From contig NZ_CP150276.1 of the NCBI RefSeq assembly GCF_037977235.1, positions 4,650,001-4,714,000 of the forward strand: 64,000 nt of DNA, written 5' to 3'. Below the pieces are notes generated by a model, which made no database searches, was not told the DNA's origin, and saw only the letters and a program-made list of their open reading frames with translations. Origin of the DNA: Paenibacillus sp. FSL K6-0276 (lineage in GTDB: Bacteria > Bacillota > Bacilli > Paenibacillales > Paenibacillaceae). The position numbers and the translations under genes were made by a program. Below are positions 52,067 through 59,977 of this stretch, piece after piece (position 1 is the stretch's first letter; every line of letters starts with the position of its first letter).

Positions 52067-52783
52067 TTATACAGCGTATTGAGCGCGAGCGCGTTCTATT
52101 TTAGAGAGATAGGACTGCGTCTCTTTTGGTAGCAGAGTAAGTTTTTCCAATAATTCTTGGTCATTACTTACCCCAAGTTTATTTACCCGTCCTGGTCCTG
52201 CGTTGTAAGCCGCTAATGCCATTTTTTCCTGTCCATCAAAGCGCTTCAATTGATAAGACAAGTAACGTACGCCACCATCAATATTTTGGGCCGGGTCGAA
52301 CGAGTTTGAAACCCCTAAACCGCGTGCTGTTCCATCCATTAGCTGCATTAATCCTTTAGCGCCTGCCGATGAGACAACATTCGGATTAAACGAAGATTCT
52401 GTATCAATTACAGCTTTTATCAAATCGACCGGCACTCCGTATTTAACACTCGCCATTTGAATCAAATCATCATAGCTTGTTGATGTTGATTTAGTACCCG
52501 TTATTTCCCCGGAAATTACACTATCATTGCTTTCAGCAGTCCCGCCTATCTGTTGCCATAACAGGCTACTAACAGATGAAGCATCCGGAAGAGAAGTCAA
52601 GAAGCTTGTATCCCCGCTATTAGAGGAGTTAGAAGACAGGGATTGGAGCATTGTTGCAAATTGAGAGGCTGACGCTCCCGATCTTTCAGTTTCATTCGCT
52701 GAACTGCTCTTGTCGGTTGCACTCTTTAAGCTTATCCATTTAAGCTGCCCTAACCCGTTGGTTACAGCGGGATTGATCTCCAT
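52067..52783 (-). CDS. Lytic transglycosylase (SLT domain) protein
   Basis: The 238-residue protein has a Ser-rich, low-complexity N-terminal half (residues 20-100) and a C-terminal SLT domain: VIDTESSFNPNVVSSAGAKG with catalytic Glu129, LMQLMDGTARGLGV, and MALAAYNAGPGRVNKLG. Such enzymes cleave the MurNAc-GlcNAc bond to leave an anhydro-MurNAc end; B. subtilis YjbJ (CwlQ) is similar. No signal peptide is visible, so export may use another route or a structure such as the flagellum. Confidence 0.88.
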   Translation of the reverse strand: MEINPAVTNGLGQLKWISLKSATDKSSSANETERSGASASQFATMLQSLSSNSSNSGDTSFLTSLPDASSVSSLLWQQIGGTAESNDSVISGEITGTKSTSTSYDDLIQMASVKYGVPVDLIKAVIDTESSFNPNVVSSAGAKGLMQLMDGTARGLGVSNSFDPAQNIDGGVRYLSYQLKRFDGQEKMALAAYNAGPGRVNKLGVSNDQELLEKLTLLPKETQSYLSKIERARAQYAV

Positions 52784-52895
52784 ACCGGCGCACTCCTTTT
52801 ATCTGTTGAATCATATATTTTGTCTTGCATTAGATTTCGATGAATTACGGCTTAATATTACATTTTATCTGAGATTTTTGCTATATGCTGGAATG

Positions 52896-52939
52896 AAAAA
52901 ACAGACTTCAGACCCTGATATTTAGGTCTAAAAGCCTGT
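52896..52939 (-). terminator. Terminator of the membrane protein gene at 52966
   Basis: A 16-bp imperfect stem with outer arms ACAG/CTGT and inner AGACCT/AGGGTCT is followed by six T on the minus strand. Confidence 0.7.
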
Positions 52940-52965
52940 TATAATTCAAACTTTCCAGTTCGTTT

Positions 52966-53379
52966 TTAGCGAGCAAAGGGAATCATCACAAAGTAACTAA
53001 GTGTGGATACAATGCCTAACCCCATTGCCCATGCCCCGAGTGTTTTTTGCTCTTTGGCATATGCATAGTAACCAATTATAACTGATATTGGTCCAAGAAT
53101 GATGGACCAGAGAAACAAGGAGGCAATACCCGTAGCAAGCCCAGTATAACCCATCACTTGGCTTCCACTATATTCCTCTTCGTTCTCCTTAGTTTCACTC
53201 GCCACACGTGGTGTTGTATCCCGAACCTGCATCGGAACCGGATTCACCTCGGCAGCATACTCCTCTTGATGTTCTCTGTCCCGGCGAGGATAGTCCACTC
53301 TACGCGGACGCAGAATGATTTTTCGCGGACCGGATTGTCCATTTGATGAACTTGATTCATTATCCTTTTCTCTGTCCAT
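52966..53379 (-). CDS. DUF4190-like small membrane protein
   Basis: The 137-residue protein has a highly charged N-terminal cytoplasmic part (residues 1-70, rich in Arg, Glu and Ser) and two transmembrane helices (about 76-102 and 115-133) joined by YYAYAKEQKTLGAWAM. The pattern of two helices with a short KxLGxWAMGLG loop is that of DUF4190 proteins. No function is known. It lies just downstream of the DUF1540 gene. Confidence 0.65.
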   Translation of the reverse strand: MDREKDNESSSSNGQSGPRKIILRPRRVDYPRRDREHQEEYAAEVNPVPMQVRDTTPRVASETKENEEEYSGSQVMGYTGLATGIASLFLWSIILGPISVIIGYYAYAKEQKTLGAWAMGLGIVSTLSYFVMIPFAR

Positions 53380-53391
53380 TAGGGCGGCCTC

Positions 53392-53613
53392 CTAGGAGTT
53401 CGGCTTAAATGTTAAACAGCATGTTGCAGACGATGTTGCGACATGATCGTGGTGATCCTGATTCGTCATTTCTTCAGCATATTCTTCTTTAAATCCGCTA
53501 CCCGCATGCTTGTCGATCTCAATAATAATTTCTTCAGCTCGGCATAAATTATGCTCGCCCCAATAATGACAATTGCTCACACTACATTTAACTAATGGCT
53601 TTACACTCGACAT
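53392..53613 (-). CDS. DUF1540 domain protein
   Basis: This 73-residue protein has the small cysteine motif of DUF1540 (VKCSVSNCHYWGEHNLCRAEEI) near its start and two more cysteines near the C-terminus (SATCCLTF). The spacing suggests a metal-binding knuckle. Members are common in spore formers and of unknown function. The ATG at 53611-53613 has GAGGTGAT 4 bp upstream; the longer frame is not conserved in character. Confidence 0.8.
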   Translation of the reverse strand: MSSVKPLVKCSVSNCHYWGEHNLCRAEEIIIEIDKHAGSGFKEEYAEEMTNQDHHDHVATSSATCCLTFKPNS

Positions 53614-53713
53614 AATTATCACCTCGGCTTCATTATGTCCGCTCGATTCCCCCCCTATTCGACAGGGCGATTTCCAGTTGATGTAACGGAGCAGGGCCTC
53701 ATAATGCCCAAGC

Positions 53714-53760
53714 AAAAAAGGATCAGTCTTCGTCATTGTAGATTGACAAAGTACTGATCC
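53714..53760 (-). terminator. Terminator of the YpuI-family gene
   Basis: GGATCAGT and ACTGATCC form an 8-bp outer stem over a 25-nt region with CTTTGTC/GACGAAG partial pairing, followed by six T on the minus strand. Confidence 0.8.
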
Positions 53761-53781
53761 TTTACACGAACAATTTAATTG

Positions 53782-54279
53782 TTAGACCTGATTTTGCATA
53801 CGTTTCTCAGTCAAATAATCGTTCTCATAATAAGTAAGATCATCGCGTAGCTCTTCATAGGTCTTGGTAATTTCTAGAATGATGTCACGCGCCGGACGAA
53901 CTGGCTTTTTACGGAAACGGATAGCATCCTGTCCAGTATAAGCATAACGTCCATCTTCAGAATAGCTTTCATTCTTTGGATAGAAGAAGTTATTCACGCC
54001 ATAGTGATATACGTTATAAAGCGCTTTCTGCGCAAAAGATTCATCGAATGTTGCACGACGCAGCGCAACTCCCAGCTTCTCATAAGACATTTCCGAGAAC
54101 ACTAACAGATGACGAACATCGGACAGGAAACCTTGATAAAATTGTACAGTTTCTTCATCCTCTTCAGTTACAAGCTGAGGCAATGCGTGCTTGTTAAGAA
54201 AAATTTCCATCTTGTCGATTACAACTTTAAGTTTGTCTCTCGTCGATTCACATAATTTCTGTACATTGGCTGCTGACAT
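53782..54279 (-). CDS. ypuI: YpuI family (DUF3907) protein
   Basis: The 165-residue, mostly helical soluble protein matches YpuI: KVVIDKMEIFLNKHALPQL, VQFYQGFLSDVRHLLVFSE, EKALYNVYHYGVNNFFYPK-like region and YEELRDDLTYYENDYLTEK. Function is unknown. GGGGGAGCAACCACC precedes the ATG. It is monocistronic, with its own terminator. Confidence 0.82.
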   Translation of the reverse strand: MSAANVQKLCESTRDKLKVVIDKMEIFLNKHALPQLVTEEDEETVQFYQGFLSDVRHLLVFSEMSYEKLGVALRRATFDESFAQKALYNVYHYGVNNFFYPKNESYSEDGRYAYTGQDAIRFRKKPVRPARDIILEITKTYEELRDDLTYYENDYLTEKRMQNQV

Positions 54280-54588
54280 GGTGGTTGCTCCCCCTTATTA
54301 TTCCCTGCTCTTGTAGTCAATAAAGTTAATCCTATGAAGAAATAGTCTATAGACGTATCTCTTTATTCTTGCAATATCAGGATGCGAACACAGAGAAGTC
54401 TAACCTTCTGAACATTAAAAGAACATCTACTAACGTATCTCCTGCAATATCAGGATCCGAACTCGAGATGCTTATTCTCTCTGATATTATCATAAAAAAC
54501 GTTTGGAAGGTATTCTTTTCTAAGGTGCATAAAACATACGCTCTCTTCTAAACCTATAGACATTAAACTGCGTAGAGGAGCGGAAATC
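54280..54588. other. Gap with a near-perfect 20-bp direct repeat
   Basis: This gap between divergent genes contains TGCAATATCAGGATGCGAAC at 54370-54389 and the same 20-mer with one change at 54443-54462, 73 bp apart; ACGTATCTC also precedes both. I see no convincing promoter and no ORF with a ribosome-binding site. Confidence 0.6.
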
Positions 54589-56526
54589 ATGTCACGAAAA
54601 AATCTAACGGTAGCAGGTCTGGTAACAGCTGCATTCACGGTTGTATTACTTACCTTTGCGCTGCGTCCTACCGCTAATGAGACGACCAGAGAAGTCGCTA
54701 ATGTCGCTGTACCAAATCCTGTTCCAACTTCAGCTCTACATTCAGCTCCAAATCCCTCACAGGAAAAATCATTGAAGAAAAGCTCCTTAACTCAAGATGT
54801 CGATGCGACGGATCACCTGAATAAAGTTGATGTTAACAGACATTTAGCTAAACTACTCGCTGAAACGGATGGCATCGATTCGCTTCATGATAAATCAGTG
54901 TATGCAAAACGTTTGCAGCAGGACCACGGGTTTATCACCATGCTCATGTGGATCGATTTTCGCAAGCATAAAACGGACACCTTAAAGTCCTCTTCATTTC
55001 CTCAAGGGACCGAACAGGAGAATAAACAGCTGCTGAAATATCTTAAGACGGCGAAATCAGCGCTCCATGGTCATCAATCCTATGAATCTCCGACGTTTAC
55101 AATCGGTAAAGAGAAATATTACTTTATCGCTCAGCGGAACAAAGAAAAAAATATAGGCATCATCGCTCTTATTAACCAAAAGGTGCTTGGGCGTGTGGCA
55201 GACCATCAGCTGAAGAACCTGCGTCTCATTCCTTATCCAAAGGAAGGCAATTACCGTGTAGAATCCGTCCATACCGACAACTTAAAGGATATCACCGTCA
55301 AGACAGGTCATGATAACGAAAACGCCAGCCATTTTTATGAGAATGAAATTGTAGTTCGCTTCCAAGGTAACGCCCCTACTCCGGGGCAGCTTCAAACAAT
55401 AACCGCCGACATCAACGGCAAGAAGCCACGTAAGCTTGGATATTCTTATATCTTCCGATCTGAGAAGATGAATTATTATCAGCTAAAATCCTATTTCACG
55501 AACAAATGGCATCCCGCTTATACTGAGCCTCACTATATGTATTTAACCAATGATGCCATAACTAAAAACGCAGAGGGAACCGTTACTCCAAATGACATGT
55601 TATTCTCCACTTATCAATGGAATCTGCCGGCGATAGAAACTGAGCTGGGCTGGAATCTCTCCAAGGGAAGTAAAGAAGTGATCGTGGCCGTGGTCGATAC
55701 CGGAGTCCAGATCAATCATCCGGATCTAAAGGGGAAGCTGTTGACCGGATATAACGCGATTACCAATGGCTCCACACCAGAAGATGATGTAGGACATGGC
55801 ACACATGTATCTGGAATTATTGGCGCACTGGTCAATAACGGAGAGGGAGTAGCAGGAATAAGCTGGTACAACAAGATACTTCCGGTAAAAGCGCTCGATA
55901 ATTCAGGAGCAGGAACCACGTATTCCGTAGCAGAAGGAATTATTTGGGCAGCTGATAACGGTGCGAAAGTCATAAACTTAAGTCTAGGTAACTATGCAGA
56001 TTCCCAGTTTCTTCATGACGCGATCAAATATGCCTATGACCGAGATATCGTACTCGTATCTGCTGCGGGCAATGATAATACAGAACGACCAGGATTCCCT
56101 GCTGCTTATCCCGAAGTGATTGCAGTAGCTGCAACGAATGCTTCAGGGGAAAAAGCTTCCTTCTCCAACTACGGCGATTATATTGATGTCGCTGCACCGG
56201 GAGAAAGCATAGCAAGTACGTACCCTGATAGCCAGTATGCCGCTTTATCCGGTACATCGATGGCCAGTCCTCATGTCGCTGCGCTGGCTGGTCTGGTGCG
56301 TTCACTGAATCCGAATCTAACGAATACGGAAGTTATGGAGATTATGACCAAAAATGCAGTTGATTTAGGCACTCCGGGTCATGACAAATATTTTGGCTGG
56401 GGTCAGGTCGATATCTATAAAACATTGCAAGCGGCAAGCGGCAATCAAGTTCCGCTACAGCTATGGCCACAGCATGTGCAACAGCAGCTAAATCAATTAA
56501 AACAAAGATTAAGTAACACCCCTTAA
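54589..56526 (+). CDS. Exported subtilisin-like serine protease (S8) with long N-terminal region
   Basis: The 645-residue protein has a signal or anchor helix (residues 9-27), then about 340 residues before the S8 catalytic domain. The triad is Asp370 (AVVDTGVQINHPDL), His403 (GHGTHVSGI) and Ser557 (GTSMASPH), with oxyanion Asn495 (AAGNDN), so it should be active. Residues 240-330 look like a fervidolysin-type propeptide (NEIVVRFQGNAPTPGQLQ). The remaining N-terminal 200 residues are unfamiliar. The tail is Gln-rich. GAGGAGCGG precedes the ATG. It is convergent with the MocR gene, overlapping by 4 bp. Confidence 0.9.
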   Translation: MSRKNLTVAGLVTAAFTVVLLTFALRPTANETTREVANVAVPNPVPTSALHSAPNPSQEKSLKKSSLTQDVDATDHLNKVDVNRHLAKLLAETDGIDSLHDKSVYAKRLQQDHGFITMLMWIDFRKHKTDTLKSSSFPQGTEQENKQLLKYLKTAKSALHGHQSYESPTFTIGKEKYYFIAQRNKEKNIGIIALINQKVLGRVADHQLKNLRLIPYPKEGNYRVESVHTDNLKDITVKTGHDNENASHFYENEIVVRFQGNAPTPGQLQTITADINGKKPRKLGYSYIFRSEKMNYYQLKSYFTNKWHPAYTEPHYMYLTNDAITKNAEGTVTPNDMLFSTYQWNLPAIETELGWNLSKGSKEVIVAVVDTGVQINHPDLKGKLLTGYNAITNGSTPEDDVGHGTHVSGIIGALVNNGEGVAGISWYNKILPVKALDNSGAGTTYSVAEGIIWAADNGAKVINLSLGNYADSQFLHDAIKYAYDRDIVLVSAAGNDNTERPGFPAAYPEVIAVAATNASGEKASFSNYGDYIDVAAPGESIASTYPDSQYAALSGTSMASPHVAALAGLVRSLNPNLTNTEVMEIMTKNAVDLGTPGHDKYFGWGQVDIYKTLQAASGNQVPLQLWPQHVQQQLNQLKQRLSNTP

Positions 56527-57962
56527 CCACTCACTTGCAAAAATCGGCCAAGCAAGCGGAGAAATAATCGTAAACCTTCCTCCATATCTGTTTCATTCAT
56601 TTGCGAATAACATAAACGGATATGCCGGGAAGGGGTTTCCGCGGAGTAACAGACATCACCGGGCAAAAAAGAAATGCTCTCCTGTTCGGCCAGCTCATGT
56701 AGTCTTGCGATATCAGGAGAAGCTGGCAACTCCAGCCAGAGATTAAGTCCTCCCTCAGGAAGAACATAGTTCACCCCAGGCGGTGCGTAGAGCTTAAGAA
56801 GCCTCGCCGCCTTTTCCATACGTCCACGCAGTGTAATTCGTAACTGAGCAGCATAGGATTCATACTTGCCCGCTATGAACGGTAGTACCGCCCGCTGCGT
56901 GAGTAGCGGACTCCCTAGATCACTAGCGGACTTGGCGGCAATAAGTCGAGACAGAATATTCCCCCCAGCGGCTACACAGGCAATTCTGCATCCGGGTGCT
57001 ATAACTTTACTGAAGCTCTTCATATAAACTACATGCCCTTCTGAATCCAACGATTTAATCGCCCCAGGCGGAGGCGCATGGAAATATAAATCACTGAATG
57101 GATCATCCTCTACGATAAGACACCGGTAACTGCGAGCTAATTCCAGCAGCCGTTGTCTTCTTGCCATGCTCATGGTTACTCCGCTCGGGTTCTGAAAAGT
57201 AGGGATTGTATAAATTAGTTTAGGCGGTCTTTGATCACACATTCTTGTAAGAATGTCCACCCGCATCCCTTCACTGTCCGTAGGCACAAAGATCATCTCT
57301 GCACCTCGTCCTGCAAAAACATCAATAGCCCCAGTATAACTAGGAGCCTCAAGATACACCGTGTCTCCGGGACCGACAAATGTACGGGCCACCAGATCAA
57401 TGCCTTGCTGAGTTCCGCTTGTGATCATCAATTCGGAGGAATTGAGTGTAATTCCACGTGTCTTCAAATGATCTCTCATGATTCCTCGCAGCTCCAGATC
57501 ACCCTGAAAGTTGCCATAGGTTGCCATAATCTCCGGCTGCTGAGTGACTAATGATGCGTAGGAGTCACCGATATTTTTTAGAGGCAGTAACTCACTGTGA
57601 ATTGCAGCTATATGAAAGGGATACTTCACTTCAGAGTAATCAAAATTGCGCCAAAGCTGAGCTCGCGGCAAATAATCATCATATAAATCTTGCCAACGGT
57701 CATCCTCCTGACGTCTAGTTTGCTCAGGATCGGCTACAAAGCAGCCTTTACCTTGTCTGCAGTAAATAAGCCCTCGCTTCTCAAGCACATCGTACGCCTT
57801 GCTTACTGTAACCTGACTTACTCTCAATGTTGTAGCCAAACTTCTTACGGAGGGCAGCCGAACACCTTGCTGGAGCAATCCTGATGAGATCCGCTGACTC
57901 AGGGTTTCACTAATTTGATGTGGCAGAGATTTACGGCTGCTGCGAATCAAATCGATATGCAT
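56523..57962 (-). CDS. MocR-family (GntR HTH plus aminotransferase domain) regulator
   Basis: The 479-residue protein joins an N-terminal GntR winged helix (residues 15-77, LPSVRSLATTLRVSQVTVSK) to a fold-type I aminotransferase-like domain with TSGTQQGIDLVAR, YTIPTFQNPSGVTMS, VEDDPFSDLYF and SFSK with PLP Lys319. MocR regulators sense PLP or amino compounds; PdxR and GabR are known examples. It is divergent from an aminotransferase at 58056, with paired direct repeats between them, so it probably controls that gene. Confidence 0.9.
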   Translation of the reverse strand: MHIDLIRSSRKSLPHQISETLSQRISSGLLQQGVRLPSVRSLATTLRVSQVTVSKAYDVLEKRGLIYCRQGKGCFVADPEQTRRQEDDRWQDLYDDYLPRAQLWRNFDYSEVKYPFHIAAIHSELLPLKNIGDSYASLVTQQPEIMATYGNFQGDLELRGIMRDHLKTRGITLNSSELMITSGTQQGIDLVARTFVGPGDTVYLEAPSYTGAIDVFAGRGAEMIFVPTDSEGMRVDILTRMCDQRPPKLIYTIPTFQNPSGVTMSMARRQRLLELARSYRCLIVEDDPFSDLYFHAPPPGAIKSLDSEGHVVYMKSFSKVIAPGCRIACVAAGGNILSRLIAAKSASDLGSPLLTQRAVLPFIAGKYESYAAQLRITLRGRMEKAARLLKLYAPPGVNYVLPEGGLNLWLELPASPDIARLHELAEQESISFLPGDVCYSAETPSRHIRLCYSQMNETDMEEGLRLFLRLLGRFLQVSG

Positions 57963-57977
57963 GAACCCTTCACCTCC

Positions 57978-58010
57978 ACTGTTATATTCAACGCTTTACT
58001 GTTATACAGT
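57978..58010. promoter_or_regulatory. Direct repeats likely bound by the MocR regulator
   Basis: ACTGTTATA occurs at 57978-57986 and 57998-58006, exactly 20 bp apart. The second unit extends to the partial palindrome ACTGTTATACAGT. MocR dimers are known to bind direct repeats about two helical turns apart. Confidence 0.6.
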
Positions 58011-58055
58011 ACTCCTATTATGATAGCACCAAATTGAAAGGTGGAGAACTCATTT

Positions 58056-59249
58056 ATGGATATCAAATACTCAACAGCAGCCAATCATCTAGGATCATCA
58101 GCAGTTCGCGAGATTCTAAAAGTTACACAGGGCAATGACATCATTTCACTTGCGGGCGGGCTGCCTGGGGAGGATTTGTTTCCCTTAGAGGCAATGCGGG
58201 ACGCTTATAACCGCGTGCTCTCCAGCGATACCTCAGCGCTACAATACGGACTAACCGAGGGCTTCACTCCACTTCGTGACAAAATCGCTGAAAGACTTAC
58301 TCGACAAGGCATCCCTGTTACAGCTTCTGAGATGATTCTAACCACAGGCTCCCAGCAATCTATTGATCTGTTATGTAAAATACTACTTGATCCCGGTGAT
58401 GCTGTCCTTGTTGAAGCCCCTACTTATCTAGCTGCCTTACAGGTACTCGGCTCTTACCGAGCTGATATTCATACAATACAAAACGACGAGCACGGCATTC
58501 TGCCAGATCACCTGGAAGATCAAATTCGGAAACTCCGGCCCAAACTCCTATATGCAGTTCCAACCTTCAACAATCCTTCAGGAGCAACTTGGAGTAAGGA
58601 ACGCCGTGAGAAAGTAGTTGGAATTTGCCGTCGTTACAATGTTCTTATCTTAGAAGACAATCCCTACGGAGAAATAACCTTTGAGGAAAATAAAGATCTT
58701 TATCCACCCTCACTAGCGTCCATCGACAGAAGCTATGGAGGAGATTACTGTGTCGCCTACACCGGAACCTTCTCCAAAATCGTAGCCCCTGCCCTGCGTA
58801 CCGGCTGGATTATCGGAGATTCTAATCTAATCAAGACCATCGCCAAAGCAAAACAAGCAGCTGATCTGCATTCTAGCACCATTGACCAGCGCGCTCTAGA
58901 TGAACTGCTGCTGCATTTCGATATTGAGCAGCATATCCGTGTCATCTCACGAGAATATTATTCTCGAATGAAACTCCTATCCGCAGAGCTCAGATCACAG
59001 AACTGGGAAGAGGCTCATTTTCAGGAGCCACGAGGCGGCATGTTCCTATGGCTTACCCTTTCCCAAGAGATCAACACAAAAGAGTTACTTCCAATAGCAG
59101 TAGAGAATGGTGTTGCTTTCGTTCCAGGAGAGGTGTTCTATTCAGCGCAGCCTCTCAAGAACAAAATGCGTTTGAATTTCACACATACACCACCCGAGCT
59201 TGTTCCTGCTGCTGTTCAGCGTCTGGCGAAAGCGTTGGTTCAGTGGTAG
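58056..59249 (+). CDS. PLP-dependent aminotransferase, class I/II (LysN/2-aminoadipate type)
   Basis: The 397-residue protein has the fold-type I pattern of the MocR-like aminotransferase group: SLAGGLPGEDLFP, LQYGLTEGFTPLRDKIA, TTGSQQSIDL, VEAPTYLAAL, YAVPTFNNPSGATWS, EDNPYGEI and YTGTFSKIVAP with PLP Lys241. Closest named types are 2-aminoadipate, aromatic and valine-pyruvate transaminases; the substrate is open. The ATG at 58056 follows GGTGGAG, so the in-frame GTG at 58041 is rejected. Confidence 0.9.
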   Translation: MDIKYSTAANHLGSSAVREILKVTQGNDIISLAGGLPGEDLFPLEAMRDAYNRVLSSDTSALQYGLTEGFTPLRDKIAERLTRQGIPVTASEMILTTGSQQSIDLLCKILLDPGDAVLVEAPTYLAALQVLGSYRADIHTIQNDEHGILPDHLEDQIRKLRPKLLYAVPTFNNPSGATWSKERREKVVGICRRYNVLILEDNPYGEITFEENKDLYPPSLASIDRSYGGDYCVAYTGTFSKIVAPALRTGWIIGDSNLIKTIAKAKQAADLHSSTIDQRALDELLLHFDIEQHIRVISREYYSRMKLLSAELRSQNWEEAHFQEPRGGMFLWLTLSQEINTKELLPIAVENGVAFVPGEVFYSAQPLKNKMRLNFTHTPPELVPAAVQRLAKALVQW

Positions 59250-59286
59250 CAAAACCAAAACATCGTTCGCTCGTAATCATGATAAA

Positions 59287-59337
59287 CAAACCGGCTTCTC
59301 CATCCTCTATAGGACGGGGAAGCCGGTTTGTTTAATT
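59287..59337 (+). terminator. Aminotransferase terminator
   Basis: CAAACCGGCTTC and GAAGCCGGTTTG pair over 12 bp, with further CC/GG pairing inside, followed by a T-rich stretch. Confidence 0.82.
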
Positions 59338-59423
59338 CTCTAGGTACTCAATACACCTTCCACTCAGACTAACTCGTCTTTACCGTGTTATGTATTTCCC
59401 ATATTCACATATCTTCTGGCAAT

Positions 59424-59462
59424 AAAAAAGGCGGCGTAGCCAGATTACCTGGATACGTCGCC
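59424..59462 (-). terminator. rnpB terminator
   Basis: On the minus strand GGCGACGTA and TACGCCGCC (one G-T pair) with inner CCAG/CTGG form a strong hairpin followed by six T, about 40 bp after the 3' end of RNase P RNA. The gap 59338-59423 holds nothing I recognise. Confidence 0.85.
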
Positions 59463-59499
59463 GTTTGTATGGTGTTGTTAAAAAATAACGTTGCAGTTA

Positions 59500-59915
59500 G
59501 GAAAGTTTGCCGTAAGCCGGGTTCTGTGCTCGTCGTGGTTCAATCGGGAACTACCCTCCCACCATAAGCGACAATCATCTATCTAGGCCATACATTACTG
59601 CACAGCTCCAGCGACCAACCTAGACGCGCCTCAGGCTAAGGCTGCCTATTCCAATAAAGGAATCTGCTGCGTCTCATTAGGTCTTGCTCCAGATGGGGTT
59701 TACCAGGAACGAAGTCACCAGCGTTCCTCGGGGTCTCTTACACCTCGGTTCCATCCTTGCCTGTGCCGCCCTAAGGCGGCCATCGGCGGTCCATTTCTGT
59801 GGCACTATCCTTCGGCTCGCGCCGACTGGACGTTATCCAGCATCCTGCCTTATGGAGCCCGGACTTTCCTCCCGTGACGTCTTCACGTCACCGGCGATTG
59901 TCTGTCAAACTTTCC
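59500..59915 (-). ncRNA. rnpB: RNase P RNA, type B (rnpB)
   Basis: The RNA subunit of RNase P cuts 5' leaders from pre-tRNA. On the minus strand the ends GGAAAGTTTG and CAAACTTTCC pair as helix P1. Conserved motifs are GAGGAAAGTCCGGGCTC near the 5' end, ACAGAA internally, and ACAGAACCCGGCTTACGG near the 3' end. The length of about 416 nt is close to the 401 nt of B. subtilis, and the layout is of the Firmicute B type. Exact ends may extend a few bases. It has a dedicated promoter and terminator. Confidence 0.95.
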
Positions 59916-59929
59916 GAACAACATTACAT

Positions 59930-59958
59930 ATTATACAGACATCACATGTCTGGCACAA
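59930..59958 (-). promoter_or_regulatory. rnpB promoter with palindromic spacer
   Basis: TTGTGC (plus 59953-59958) and TATAAT (59930-59935) are 17 bp apart on the minus strand. The whole spacer is a perfect 7-3-7 inverted repeat (CAGACAT and ATGTCTG). The start would lie near 59922, just before P1. Confidence 0.7.
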
Positions 59959-59977
59959 GCATTATTAACTGGGAATT

